64,000 nt of DNA from Gambelia wislizenii (Eukaryota > Chordata > Lepidosauria > Squamata > Crotaphytidae). Location of the stretch: NCBI GenBank assembly GCA_030847615.1, contig JAUMIR010000003.1, positions 286,248,265-286,312,264 of the forward strand, in the 5' to 3' direction. A program made the position numbers and the translations under genes. Shown here piece after piece: positions 22,066-32,629 of the stretch. The notes under the pieces were generated by a model. The model ran no database searches, was not told the origin of the DNA, and saw nothing but the letters and a program-made list of their open reading frames with translations. Positions within the stretch are counted from its first letter, which is position 1. Each line of letters opens with the position of its first letter.

Positions 22066-22650
22066 CAATGTTGTTGTGTGCCTTCAAGACATTTCCAACC
22101 CTTGAGAAGACTGGTTGAGAGGAGGTTTGCCGGGTGCCTCCCTCTAAGGCTGAGACAGTGTGCCTTGCCCAAGGTCAAGCCAGTGGGTTTCCATGGCTGA
22201 GTGGGTATTGGAACCTGGGTTTGCCTGTATGTCTCTCTGAGGCTGAGAAAGTGTGCTTTGCCCAAGATCAAGCCAGTGGGATTCCATGGCTGAGTGGGTA
22301 TTGGAACCCGAGTTTGCCTGTATGTCCCTCTGAGGCTGAGAAAATGTGCCTTGCCCAAGATCAAGCCAGTGGGTTTCCATGGCTGAGTGGGTATTGGAAC
22401 CCAGGTTTGCCTGTACGTCCCTCTGAAGCTGAGAAAGTGTGCCTTGCCCAAGATCAAGCCAGTGGGTTTCCATGGCTGAGTGGGTATTGGAACCCAGGTT
22501 CCTGTATGTCCCTCTGAGGCTGAGAAAGTGTGCCTTGCCCAAGATCAAGCCAGTGGGTTTCCATGGCTGAGTGGGGATTGGAACCCGGGTCTCCAGAGTC
22601 ACTGTCCAATGAATGCCCAAACAAACCACTCCACCGACTCTCTAATGAAG
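22066..22650 (-). repeat. tRNA-derived SINE (minus) with internal 93-bp tandem repeat
   Basis: The 3' tail lies at the left (TTGTTGTGTGCCTTCAAG, minus strand of the BovB-like terminus). The body segment containing GCCTTGCCCAAGATCAAGCC and TGGCTGAGTGGGTATTGGAA is repeated five times at a 93, 93, 93 and 91 bp spacing (CCCAAG at 22168, 22261, 22354, 22447 and 22538). The right end keeps the tRNA-like head. Because 93 is divisible by 3, both strands stay open for about 150 codons. Confidence 0.85.
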
Positions 22651-22689
22651 ACAATCTCTGCCCCGAAACGCTTACACAGGCGTATGGGG

Positions 22690-23460
22690 GAATCATTCTC
22701 GGGAGCCCTTCACGTCTGAGAGGGAAGGCGCTTTCCAGAGCTCGGACAACCCACCCCCAAAGCCATTCTGCCCTCCCGCAGCTCCCTCTTCCTCATCCGC
22801 CCAGCACTGCTACCAAGCGACCCTCTCAGCCCAGAGCTGGAGCTGCCTCACCAAAGGGCTGCCCCGCCTCCCCTCCCTCCCCGGGGAATCCTGTCCTGAG
22901 CTGTGCGCCTGCGCTCATTCTCTTCCTCCTCCTCCTCCTTTTCCCTCCCCCCTCCTCCCCCTCCCTCGGGCCCCCATTCCGCCAGCGCGAGAGGGCCCCA
23001 TCTGCTCACCCGCCTCGGGCCCATCCGCAGCCCCTTCTCAGGAACGCCGGCCACCCAATCCCCCCGCCTCAGGGCCCGCTCGGCCGCCAGTTCTGCAGGC
23101 GCTGCGCCGACCGACCCACAGTCAGATGACAACACCAGCACCACCTCCGCCCACTCCCCGCTGATTGGACGAGGAACTCCGGTGACGTCCACTCTTCCCC
23201 CCTCCCCAGGCTCTCTTTTGGTGCGCATGCGTCCCCTTGCCGAGCTCTCTCTCGCTCGCTCGCTCGCTCGCTCTCCCCGCCCTGCCCAAGTCCTGGAGGG
23301 GGGAAGCGTGTCGTCCTCGCTCCTCGCGTCTCGTGTGAGCGCTTCCTTGAGGGCTGCGAGAAGGCGTCAGTTGGGATTCGGGGCGCTCCCGCTATACAAG
23401 GGAGTTTACCGAATAAAGGGAGCCCGGCAGGAATTTCCAGCTCCGACTAGTTAGGACTAC
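22690..23460. promoter_or_regulatory. CpG island promoter, possibly bidirectional (BACH1 candidate on minus)
   Basis: A GC- and CpG-rich block in otherwise AT-rich DNA. Visible sites: NRF1-type TGCGCATGCG at 23222-23231, a CRE-like TGACGTC at 23183-23189, CCAAT on plus at 23055-23059 and inverted (ATTGG) at 23164-23168, GC boxes and a (CTCG)n run near 23255-23275. Possible splice donors exist on minus (GG|GTGAGC near 23004; TTG|GTGAGG near 22848) and plus (GT|GTGAGC near 23333). Human synteny would make this the BACH1 promoter on minus; that is inference and no BACH1 exon is seen. Confidence 0.7.
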
Positions 23461-23545
23461 TTCATATATTTGATTTTACATATTTGGCAGTGAGCCCGCC
23501 TGTGCAGCACAAATAAATAAAGAAGCATACATTCGTTTGGTAGAA

Positions 23546-24374
23546 CAGTGGTTCTTAACCTTTTTCTTTACCAGGGACCCCCCCTTAAAATATTTTTCGT
23601 CAAAACCGTAAAAAATAAATTATAATACAATTACACCATCCATTAAACCTTCCCTCAGAGGCACTGAGGGAGCGGGGGGAAGACTTTTCTCCTGCAAGTT
23701 TGTGGCTGGAGCAGATTGAATGGCAATGTGCAGGCCAAGCCAGCCAGCCAGAGCCTTAGCTCCCTTATGTGGCCACTCCACTGCAGGGAGGAGGTGGGCC
23801 GAGCCATCATGGAACCCCTGTGAGGGTATCATGGACCCTTGGGGGTTCCCGGATCACAGGTTGAGAATCTCTCTCTCTCTGGCTTTTCTTCGCAAATGAA
23901 GATCCAGGAAGGACTCATCCCACGCTTTATGCAAGCGCACTGATGACTAAAAAGGTCAATACGAGATAAACAAGTCCGGTTGCAGAAAGCACAGCAGAAG
24001 GTCTCCTTGGGTGATGTTTCCGGGTTGTGATTCTTTCAGCATTGTCATTTCTCTTCAAGACTTGTTCGGCGTGCGTTCTCAAATAAGGCTGCAGCATTGT
24101 GGATAGTGCGTCTCCATGCCTCCCAATGTGAGGCCAGGGAGGACCATTGTTGCTGATCAATTTGGCCGAGCCTGAGATGTTGTTTCAGGGAGTCCTTGTA
24201 TCGCTTTTTTGGAGCACCCCTCTTACGCTGACCCGTGGCGAGTTCACCGTAGAGTAGTATTTTGGGGAGGCGATGGTCCTCCATCCTAGATACGTGCCCT
24301 GCCCAGCGCAGCTGTGTTCTCAATATCATGGCCTCAATGCTGGTGATCCCTGCTTGCTCAAGGGACAGCCACTA
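23546..24374. mobile_element. hAT-like non-autonomous transposon split by a LINE
   Basis: Left end CAGTGGTTCTTAACC; right end GGTTGAGAA (to 23867) continuing as CCACTA at 24369-24374 after the LINE insert. Flanks are TGGTAGAA (23538-23545) and GGGTAGAA (24375-24382), an 8-bp duplication with one mismatch, as expected for hAT. The interior has GGGACCCCCCC and GAACCCCTGTGAGGG phrases as in SPIN/Charlie-type elements. No transposase. Confidence 0.75.
23868..24368 (-). mobile_element. 3' fragment of the zinc-finger LINE (family Z), inside a hAT
   Basis: Minus-strand copy of the last 500 bp of the LINE at 44464-47578. From the left: (TC)n tail, the 3' hairpin, the zinc-finger codons and the LRWAGHVSRMEDHRLPK block (frame 24045-24329). 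Heavily 5'-truncated at about 24.37 kb. Some codons differ and the reading frame is shifted within the zinc-finger part. Confidence 0.85.
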
Positions 24375-24733
24375 GGGTAGAAAATAACAGTTTCCCCTCA
24401 GTCTTTTTTTTAGTGGTCTGTTCAGGTAGCTTTTAAACTTCATTCTAAGATATGGAAGGCAACCTGGTACAATTCCTGATACAGTGTATTTACTGTTACA
24501 ATATAGTAGCTTTTAGTAACTGTATAACAATTGATAACAAATATAAATGTAGGGGAAGTTAGCAATGTCTATTGTTAACAAATAGTCTTACAAACAAATT
24601 GACAATGCAAAATACTCATTAATGTTCCAAAAACCAATCTTATGTTGTCAAGACATATCCAAACAATATCATCATAAGGGTAGTGAGCAAGTCAAGTATT
24701 TAGCTGAATGACAGTACAATGTGAAAACCAATA

Positions 24734-24947
24734 CAGTTGTCCCTCCATATCCATGGATTTGGTCTCCACAGACTTAAGTATTCACAGCTTGAAAATATTA
24801 TTTAAAAAATAATGCTGGTAATCCCAAAAGCAAACCTTGATTTTGCCATGCCGTTGCATATAACGGGATTTGAGTATTCACAGATTTTGGTATCCATGTG
24901 GGGGGTGTCCTATAACCAAACCCCAGCGAATATGAAGGAACAACTGT
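24734..24947. mobile_element. Tigger-like element, interrupted at its right end
   Basis: Begins CAGTTGTCCCTCCATATCC after a TA; the right end AACAACTGT is immediately followed by the LINE tail. Interior (CCTTGATTTTGCCATG, AACCCCAGCGAATATGAAGG) matches the copy at 55484-55716. Confidence 0.75.
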
Positions 24948-26819
24948 CTCTATCTCTCTCTGGCTTTTCTTCGCAAACGAAGATTCAGGAAGGACTCATC
25001 CCGCGCTTTCTGCAAGCGCGCTGATGACTAAAAAGGCCAATCCGAGATAAACAAGTCCGGTTGCAAAAAGCACAGCAGAAAGTCTCCTTGGGTGATGTTT
25101 TTGGGTTGTGATTCTTTCTGTGTTGTCGTTTCTCTTCAAGACTTGTTCGTCATGAGTTCTCAAATAAGGCTGCAGCATTGTGGATAGTGCGTCTCCATGC
25201 CTCCCGATGTGAGGCCAGGGCAGACCACTGTTGGTGATCAATTTGGCCGAGCCTGAGATGTTGTTTCAGGGAGTCTTTGTATCGCTTTTTTGGAGCGCCC
25301 CTCTTACGCTGACCCGTGGCAAGTTCACCGTAGAGTAGTATTTTTGGGAGGCGATGGTCCTCCATCCTAGAAACGTGCCCTGCCCAGCGCAGCTGTGTTC
25401 TCAATATCATGGCCTCAATGCTGGTGATCCCTGCTTGCTCAAGGACAGCAACATTCGTCACATAGTCAGTCCAGTGTATATTTAGGATTGTGCGTAGACA
25501 GCGCTGATCATAGAATCATAGAATCATAGAATTGCAGAGTTGGAAGAGACCACAAGGGCCATCCAGTCCAACCCCCTGCCACACAGGAAATCTTGATCAA
25601 AGCATCCCCGACAGATGGCAATCCAGCCTCTGTTTAAAGACCTCCAAGGAAGGAGACCCCACCACGCTCTGAGGGAGCGTGTTCCACTGCCGAACAGCTC
25701 TTCCTGTCAAAAAGTTCCTCCTCATGTTGAGGTGGAATCTCTGTTCTTGGAGCTTGCACCCATTGCTCCATGTTCCAGTCTCTGCAGCAGCAGAAAACAA
25801 GCCTGCTCCATCCTCAGCGTGACATCCCCTCAAATACTTAAACAGGGCTATCATATTGCCTCTTAACCATCTTTTTTCCAGGCTAAACATACCCAGCTCC
25901 CTAAGTCTCTCCTCATAAGGCATTGTTTCCAGACCTTTCACCATTTTAGTTGCCCTTCTCTGCAGACGCTCCAATTTGTCAATATCCTTTTTGAATTGTG
26001 GTGCCCAGAACTGGACACAGTATTCTAAGTGAGGTCTGACCAAGGCAGAATAGAGTGGCACTATTACTTCCCTTGATCTAGACACTATACCTCTGTTGAT
26101 ACAGCCCAAAATCGCATTGGCCTTTTTAGCTGCCGCATCACACTGTTGGCTCATGTTCAACTTGTGGTCTACTAGGACTCCTAGATCCCTTTCGCATGTA
26201 GTCTCATTCAGCCAGGTCTCTCCCATCCTATATTTATGCATTTCATTTTTCCGCCCTAAATGCAGCACCTTCCAGTTCTCCGTATTGAATTTTATTTTGT
26301 TAGCTTTGGCCCAGCTCTCCAGTCTATCCAGGTCATTCTGAATTTTGATCCTGTCCTCTAGGGTATTAGCTACTCCTCCTAATTTGGTGTCATCTGCAAA
26401 TTTGATAAGTATGCCCCTAATTCCCTCATCCAAGTCATTGATAAAGATGTTGAATAGCACTGGGCCCAGGACAGAACCCTGTGGCACCCCACTGGTCACA
26501 TCTTTCCAAGACGAAGAGGAGCCACTGCTGAGCACCCTTTGGGTTGATGAAAGTGCTCGAGGAGTCGTAGGTGGTGGTGATAGGTGACCCATGTTTCAGA
26601 TCCATAAAGGAGGATAGACAGTACGATGGCTCTATACACACTGATTTTTGTGCTTTGCTTCAGGTGTTTATTGCTCCAGACTCTTTTGTGAAGTCTTCCA
26701 AATGCACTATATGCGTTTGCTAATCTGTGATCGATCTCTTTGTCAATCTTGGCATCTGAGGAGATGATGCTTCCCAGGTAGGTGAACTGCTGAACGGACT
26801 TGAGTACAGATTTGCCGAC
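24948..26819 (-). mobile_element. LINE family Z copy (minus), split by CR1
   Basis: The LINE's 3' tail (TC)n starts at 24948, with zinc finger and C-terminal coding up to 25508; a CR1 copy occupies 25509-26542; the LINE resumes at 26543 with codons for the RT thumb (minus-strand match to 46755-47030 of the intact copy) and ends at 26819. Flanking AACTGT at 24942-24947 and 26820-26825 is the likely target duplication. 5'-truncated and dead. Confidence 0.85.
25509..26542 (-). mobile_element. 5'-truncated CR1 LINE nested in a LINE
   Basis: Begins on the left with the CR1 tail (three ATTCTATGAT units, minus strand) and runs into a long open RT C-terminus (minus-strand frame ending at 25597): [48 protein letters not shown], then LRGCHAEDGAGLFSA and VRQWNTLPQSV. 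About 310 of its codons have no stop, so it is fairly young. GCTGAT/GTTGAT at the two junctions may be a short target duplication. The first ~22 residues of the long open frame come from the host LINE and are not CR1. Confidence 0.9.
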
Positions 26820-26825
26820 AACTGT

Positions 26826-27261
26826 AGTTCACAGTAGAACCAGTTGAATTTAAGATGAGGATTCAAAAGAGAAGTACAGCTTTCCAGGGTAATATAAACG
26901 TTTCATCTGAGAAATGACTTATTCATCTTCCCATTATAATCTGGATAGCTTCTGTTTATATAATAATAATTGGAGAAATCATGACTAACCATATTATTAA
27001 ACATTATCGAAACAAACATAAAAATATAGCGCTACTGTCACGAACATTTTTGCTGCCTGATGCAAAGACCAAAATGGTGCTCTCTTCTCCCCCATGCCTT
27101 AATGGACACTATAAAAGCAGATCAAGTTGGCCTTTGAACTTTATTTGAAACACTCGGGTGACATTCTCCACTGCACCTAAAGCTGGCTTTGGGGTGTGCA
27201 GAGTAGTTCATAAGGCAATTGTAGCTCTGTACAAACAGTCTCCTTCAGATTTCTACCAGAG
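26826..27261. other. No gene recognised
   Basis: The first bases complete the interrupted Tigger-like flank; the rest shows no exon or known repeat. Confidence 0.4.
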
Positions 27262-28130
27262 ACAAATGCCTTTTACCTTACCAAGCATTATTGTCTTTTC
27301 TAGTGTCTTCTCATGATATGGCCAAAGTACAACGTTCTCAGTTTAGTCATCTTGGCTTCTAGGGAGACTTCAGGCTTGATTTGTTCTTGTTGTGTGCCTT
27401 CATGTTGTTTCCAACTTGTGGCAACCCTAAGGCAGCCTATCAGAAAGTTTTCTTGACAAGATTAGGTTGGTTGGGTGGGTGTCTTTGCTTTCCTCAGAGA
27501 CTGAGAGAGTGTGACTTGCCCAAGATCACCCAGGGGTTTCCATGGCTGAGCAGGGATTTGAACCCGGGCCTCCAAAGTCCTAGTCCAATGCTCAAGCCGC
27601 TACACCACACTGGCATGCGTGGCTACTTCACAATTTGCTCTAGGGCCCATTTATTGGTCTTTTTTTTCTCACTCCACAGTATTCATAGAACTCAAGCATC
27701 ACATTTCAAATGAGTTTATTTTCTTCCTATCAGCTTTCTTCACTGTCCAGCTTTCACAACCATACATAGAAATGGGAAGTACAATGGTGTGGATAATCTT
27801 AACTTTGGTATTCAATTATATATCTTGAAACTTCAGGATCTTGCCTAGTTCCTTTATACCAGCCCTTCCAATTCCTAATTTTCTGATTTCTTGACTGCAA
27901 TCTCCGTTCTGATTAATGACTGAACCAAGGTAAGGAAAATCTTGAACTATTGCAAAGTCTTCATTGTCTACTTTAAAGACCACATCTGTGGTCTTTATTT
28001 TTGTTTTATTAACACCCAGCTGTAAGTCTGACTTTGCACTTTCTTCCTTGATTTTCTTCAGTAATCATTTCAAGTCTTTGCTATTTTCTGCTACTAGTAT
28101 GGTGTCATCTGCACATCTCAAATATTTATG
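27262..28130 (-). pseudogene. BovB/RTE-like LINE fragment, split by a SINE
   Basis: Minus-strand coding remnants of the RT C-terminal half: near 28.0 kb a segment like LLKKIKEESAKSDLQLGVNK then FKVDNEDFAIVQDFPYLGSV; further left CESW with a following thumb region, and at 27262-27385 MTKLRTLYFGHIMRRH-like sequence. Stops and shifts occur throughout. A tRNA SINE occupies 27388-27615. The RTE/BovB assignment is from these phrases. Confidence 0.65.
27388..27615 (-). repeat. tRNA-derived SINE inserted in the BovB-like fragment
   Basis: Minus-strand copy: 3' terminus TTGTTGTGTGCCTTCATG at left, CAAGATCACCCAGGGGTTTC in the body, GAACCCGGGCCTCC (B-box side, inverted) and GCTCAAGCCGCTACACCAC head at the right. 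The BovB-like sequence is continuous on both sides. Confidence 0.85.
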
Positions 28131-29810
28131 TTTCTTCCTCCAATTTTCATGCCTCCTTCCTCTGAGTCTAATCTTGCTTTATGGATGATATGTACATGCC
28201 AGTATTAATACACAGTTTTCCAGTTACTTTCAATTTACACCACTGGTAATAAACATTTAAGACACAGAACTTTGATTGCTTTTCTCTTGGCAGCAGCTCA
28301 ACTTGCACTGGCCAAAGCTTGGAAGAGTAACCTCTACTCCTTCTCTTTTCCATAGTTGTTACAGATGCTGGATCCTGTCCTTTCTTACATCTGGTGATCA
28401 TTTCTCAAATTCCTAGTAAGAGCTTCTCTTCTTTTCCCAGGATTGGTTTCAGTCACAAAATTTAGCTTAAAAAAGAGTGAAGCCAACACTTCTCTGACTT
28501 CCATCCAGTTTCCACTATGTGAATTTTTCAGGTTATAATGTTTTGACAGAAATACACTGCAGCGAGAAATGTTAATAAATCAGCTCTGTTTCAGTTAGTG
28601 TGATATTTGATTCTGCTATAATTAGCATGTTTATTTCTAACCCTTTTCTATGAAAACAAAAATAATTTCAGTTGTTTCCAACTGCAGATTGAAAAAACAA
28701 TTATCTCTCTCCAAAAAAGATAAAGGAAGAGGGAGAAATCAGTGATCTCTCGAGATGTAATTCTGCTCAATCTTTATTATGCTATACAAATACATTTTCC
28801 TCCATTTCTTATTCATCATCTGTCTATTTTCCTTCAAAACTGTAAAAATCAGCATTCGAAGTCCCTGACTACAAACATATCATCTGTATCTAGCCATTTT
28901 TAGTGAAGAGAAACACAGAATTTCCATGTCCATTATCACTATTTTAAGAAAATTTCTGTGGGGTGTGTTTGTGCTTTCACATGCTCACCTTAGTCCTTTT
29001 GTACTGCAAGGCTGGAAGACTTCAGGCTTTGAGTTCTATTTTCTTTTCTACTTGAATTAGAGATCATCCAACTAGAGTCAGATGCAAAATACTCTCAGGC
29101 GCGCAGACATATACTGTACTTAAGAATTAAAGAACAGGATATTTATGAGACTTAATCAACCCAGGAATTTGTGGTCAGTATCCAAATCCAGCTCCCAAGT
29201 CCTTTCCCACAAAAATCCATTCCTGGTTTTCCCCAAAACATTCTTTTTCAACAGTATAATTTGGGGAGATGAAAAAAAAAAGTACAGTATTTTAGGTGTT
29301 ACCATTGTTAAGAGGGCTGAGGGTCAGAAATCCTGGCAGACCTGGAGCAAATCACTCAGAGATCTACCACTAAATCTCTCTCTTCTGTCCATCCCTGCTC
29401 TGCTGAAGCCTGTTTTGTTTTTGAAGAGGGGTATATAGCAGCAAGATCCAATCTGTTTTAAATAGATAGAACATTGTATCATTAAATAATATTTTGTTTA
29501 CATTCTATAAAGATTAAAATATGGTATTGAGACAAATAGCACTCTAATGAGACAGTGGGTGGGTGGGGGAGGAAGGGAAAGAGTTGCTCCAAATTCTATT
29601 TCCTATTAAAATATAAACTGCCAGTGGAGGGAGCTCAAGTGCTGAAGTACTATGAAACCTAACCATGAGTGGAGGTGATGCTGGGAATAAGCTCCAAAGA
29701 TTAATATGTAACTTAATGTCCCCAGCATTAGAGACAAATAGTTATTTTCATACCACTGTACTGTATATTGCAGAAGCCTGATTCCCCTCCTCTCCACCAG
29801 GAGATAGGTA
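28131..29810. other. No gene or clear repeat recognised
   Basis: AT-rich, no exon, RNA gene or repeat family assigned. A minus-strand 77-codon frame at 28168-28401 and a plus frame at 29145-29438 have no recognisable features. Confidence 0.4.
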
Positions 29811-29975
29811 GATTTTAAAGAAGTAGCCATGTTAGTCTCTTGCAGCATAAAAAGGAGGAAGGAAGGAAAAGGGGCGGGGAGAAAAGTGGCAGCACTTTTA
29901 AGTCTAACCGTTTTTTATTTTCACATGAGCTTTCATGGATACAAACCCACTTCTTCGGATGTGGTTCAGAGTGAT
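29811..29975. repeat. Dispersed repeat (AGCTTTCATGGATACAAACC type)
   Basis: The phrases GTAGCCATGTTAGTCTCTTG and ACCCACTTCTTCGGATG are typical of a repeat found widely in reptiles, in which a poly-purine stretch separates two conserved blocks. The parent family is uncertain. Confidence 0.4.
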
Positions 29976-30290
29976 AATAGAGTATGCCAATATTTATCTC
30001 CCAAATCTCTACCATTTTCTTGTCACTTTTGCTTAATAAGGTTCCAATCTTTTCCTGAGAAGTTTGTTTACTGATGTTCTCATTCCCAAAGTCTTATTGC
30101 AACAACTATTGTAACTTTGTGCAAAAATTACAGGGTGGTAGGCAAAACACATGTTTTGCATGCAGGTCATCCCAGCTTCACTCCTAGAGCATCTCTGAAG
30201 ATTATCAGACAGAAACGCAAAAAGCGTTCCTGTCTCAAAATCTCCAGTCCCATCCCTGTCAGAGCACAATAACCCTCCTCATCAGACTTA

Positions 30291-30961
30291 TGTATATTCT
30301 GGCGTATAAGATGACTGGGTGTATAAGACACCCCCCCCCCATTTTTAAGTTAAAATATAGAGTTTGCCCCCCACCAGCCAGCCACCCGGCTGGAAATCCT
30401 GCCCCCCACCAGCCAGCCAGCTCAGTGGCTGTAGGTGATGGAATAGTCTGTGAAATTAAAGGACTGAGAACAGCTAAAAAAGCATGGGATACTTTGAAAA
30501 ATCTCTGTGGTGTTTAATCTTTGGAAAGTAAGGTTGCATTAATAATTAAGTTGGTTAATATGAAGCTATCAAATCCCATATTTTTGAATGAGCACATTAA
30601 TGATTTTAGAGCCACTTGCAAACTCCTGGAGAGGAAATCCCCAAAGCTATGCAAATGGGAATCTTCCTGGCAAGTTTACCAAAATACAATCCCATAATAA
30701 ATACCTTGCAATTAAAGAATGATTTAACCTGCCAGAAGCTTTTATTCAGATAAGAGAATTTCACCATAGACAAAACTTGATGTCCTTTTAAAGACTGCTT
30801 CTCTTCTCTCCTGATCTAAATGGAGGGGAATTTAACACTTCAAAGGCAAAGCAGTCATTCTCACAGCAGGGGAAAAGATCTGCTGGGCATATAAGACGAC
30901 CCCCCATGTTTGAGGAGATTTTCAAGTGTTACAAAGCAGTTTTATACGCCAGAATATACGG
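30291..30961. mobile_element. TA-flanked inverted-repeat transposon with gag-like insert
   Basis: Terminal repeats: GTATATTCTGGCGTATAAG at the left and its inverse TTATACGCCAGAATATACGG at the right, TA on both sides (30289-30290, 30962-30963). A second GTATAAGAC motif follows inside each end. 671 bp, no transposase. Inside, codons 30430-30519 read IVCEIKGLRTAKKAWDTLKN, which resembles a Ty1/copia gag (UBN2) segment. Confidence 0.65.
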
Positions 30962-30974
30962 TACCTTCTCTTGC

Positions 30975-31285
30975 ATCCAAAGACAGCCCAGGAATGAACA
31001 GAGTGCTAACAGAGCTCCATTTACTTCCTGGATCGAAATTCCCCCCACATTCTTGTGAGAAGACACAAGTGTGGGAAATTCAAAAAGAAAAAGAAAAAGA
31101 ACATATAAAAACCAAGCACATTAACACACTAAAAAAATAACAAGTAACCCAGGAAGGTTCCTAAAAAGAGCATAGCCTACCTTTTTTTCATGATCCCACC
31201 CAGAAGTGTTCTGGCAGGACCACCCATTGATGTATTCACGGCAGGACAATGGTGTGGGGTTTCAAACGCTGGCAATGCCAGCACA
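30975..31285 (-). repeat. Anonymous dispersed repeat B, copy 1
   Basis: The reverse complement of this stretch aligns with 53735-54050: both have GGCATTGCCAGC, TTTGAAACC, CCAGAACACTT and, after the A-rich middle, AGGAAGTGAATGGAG-like sequence followed by CTCCATTCA-like bases. Part of it recurs near 63610-63690. No ORF. Confidence 0.45.
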
Positions 31286-31289
31286 GAAA

Positions 31290-32145
31290 AAAAACAGGTG
31301 ATCTACTGACAGCTCAGCCCATCAAATAAATAGAACATCATTTGATATTGCCGTCCTTTTGCATTCTGCTGGTGTAGTTATGGTGCCACATTAGCTGTGT
31401 CTGATAATCTCTGTTTAAATGGAGGTTGGGAAAAACTTGTTCCTGGGGCTGAGGCTGAATCCATACCTGCAAAATAATCAGCTCCAATGTGCAGTATCCT
31501 GCCCCAGTTTGACCCCATTAACACCACTCACCTGTTTAAATCTCAACTTAAATTGATCTGGAAAACCACACATTTCCTCCACCCAAAGTCACAATGGCTG
31601 TGTTTTTTTTTTCCCTCCAGGCACACATATCCAAATCAACCAATAGCCTTTTTTGTTTGCCTGTCATTCCTACCACCCACCTGCACTCCCATTGGATGGC
31701 TCCCTCACCAGGTTTTCTTGCCCGTGAGAATTAAACATTTCCTCATTCAGTTGACACTTTGGAGCTGACAGTGTTATAATCAAAGAAATACAGTTTAAAA
31801 CATAAAACCAATGAAAAGCACTAATAAAGACATTAGGGGGTAAAGGGGGAAACAGAACCCACTGCTTTTTAAACTGATGGGTCCTGCTTCCCCTGTTTTT
31901 CCCCTGGTGTCTTCCATCCAGCACAGCACAGCACACCCCTGCTTAACAGCCCAAACTCTGCCTGAGTAAAATGACCTTTGTCTGGAAAAAGTGAAACAGT
32001 AGAGCGTTAATCCGTGCCAAATGGTGACAGTTGGAGAATATGAGAATGTGAATTTGATTCTTTCACATTGGAAGGAGCAGAGCAGAAGCATTGTCAGGGG
32101 TGTTTGTGGGTCCTTCAGGTAGAGGAGGGGATCAATCCCTGAATT
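31290..32145. other. No gene recognised
   Basis: No exon or repeat family assigned. The minus-strand 151-codon frame (31795-32250) overlaps the inverted repeat described next and is not supported as a gene. Confidence 0.4.
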
Positions 32146-32147
32146 TT

Positions 32148-32625
32148 CACAACTTGAGCCTAGCGGGTGAGAGGGAGCAAAGTTCACAGTGGGAAGAGTC
32201 CCAAAGGTATTTAGGTTGGCATCCTTGTCTAGCAAGTGTAGTGCTGACATTTTTTTTTTTTTAGTTCAGTGTGCAATATTCAAATTCCCAAAGGGATGCC
32301 TCCATTTCAAGAGCCAGAGGGGCCTTCAGAATTTGAATATGAGGACTTTCAAAAGGGGGGGGGGATGGAGGTTATGACAGAGGGTATCCAACTTTTCCTT
32401 CCTAACCTCCAATGTCCTCCCCTATTCAAATATCTGGGTGTTCAAATGTTCAAAGGCTTGCAGAACTTCTAAAATGGAAGCATCCCTTTGGGCATTTGAT
32501 TACACTGACCTGAAAAAGCAAACACTAGCAATACCATGCTTGCTGGACAAGAATACCAAACTAAACCCCTTTGGGACCCTTCCCGCCATGAACACTGCTC
32601 CCCTCCAACCCACCAGGCTCAAGTT
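32148..32625. repeat. Imperfect ~480-bp foldback
   Basis: The left arm (about 32148-32330) and right arm (about 32455-32625) are inverted copies: TTGTCTAGCAAGTGTAGTG matches the inverse of CTTGCTGGACAAG, and CCCAAAGGGATGCCTCCATTT matches the inverse of AAATGGAAGCATCCCTTTGGG. The loop holds a G run. Probably a decayed foldback DNA transposon; the outermost ends were not fixed. Confidence 0.55.
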
Positions 32626-32629
32626 GTAT

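Noticed and set aside
22005..22629. Long overlapping frames on both strands (up to 161 codons) with a 31-residue repeat
   Set aside because: They arise from the 93-bp tandem repeat inside a SINE; both strands stay open because the period is a multiple of 3. No start context, splice sites or family resemblance.
22530..23454. Proline/serine/arginine-rich frames of 183-199 codons
   Set aside because: GC-rich CpG-island DNA rarely contains stops; composition is that of the island and overlapping frames exist on both strands.
23620..23832. 70-codon minus-strand frame next to the CpG island
   Set aside because: It lies inside the hAT-like transposon and has no domain.
25597..26592. 331-codon frame as one host or element protein
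   Set aside because: The first ~22 residues come from the interrupted LINE and the rest is CR1; it is a junction frame.
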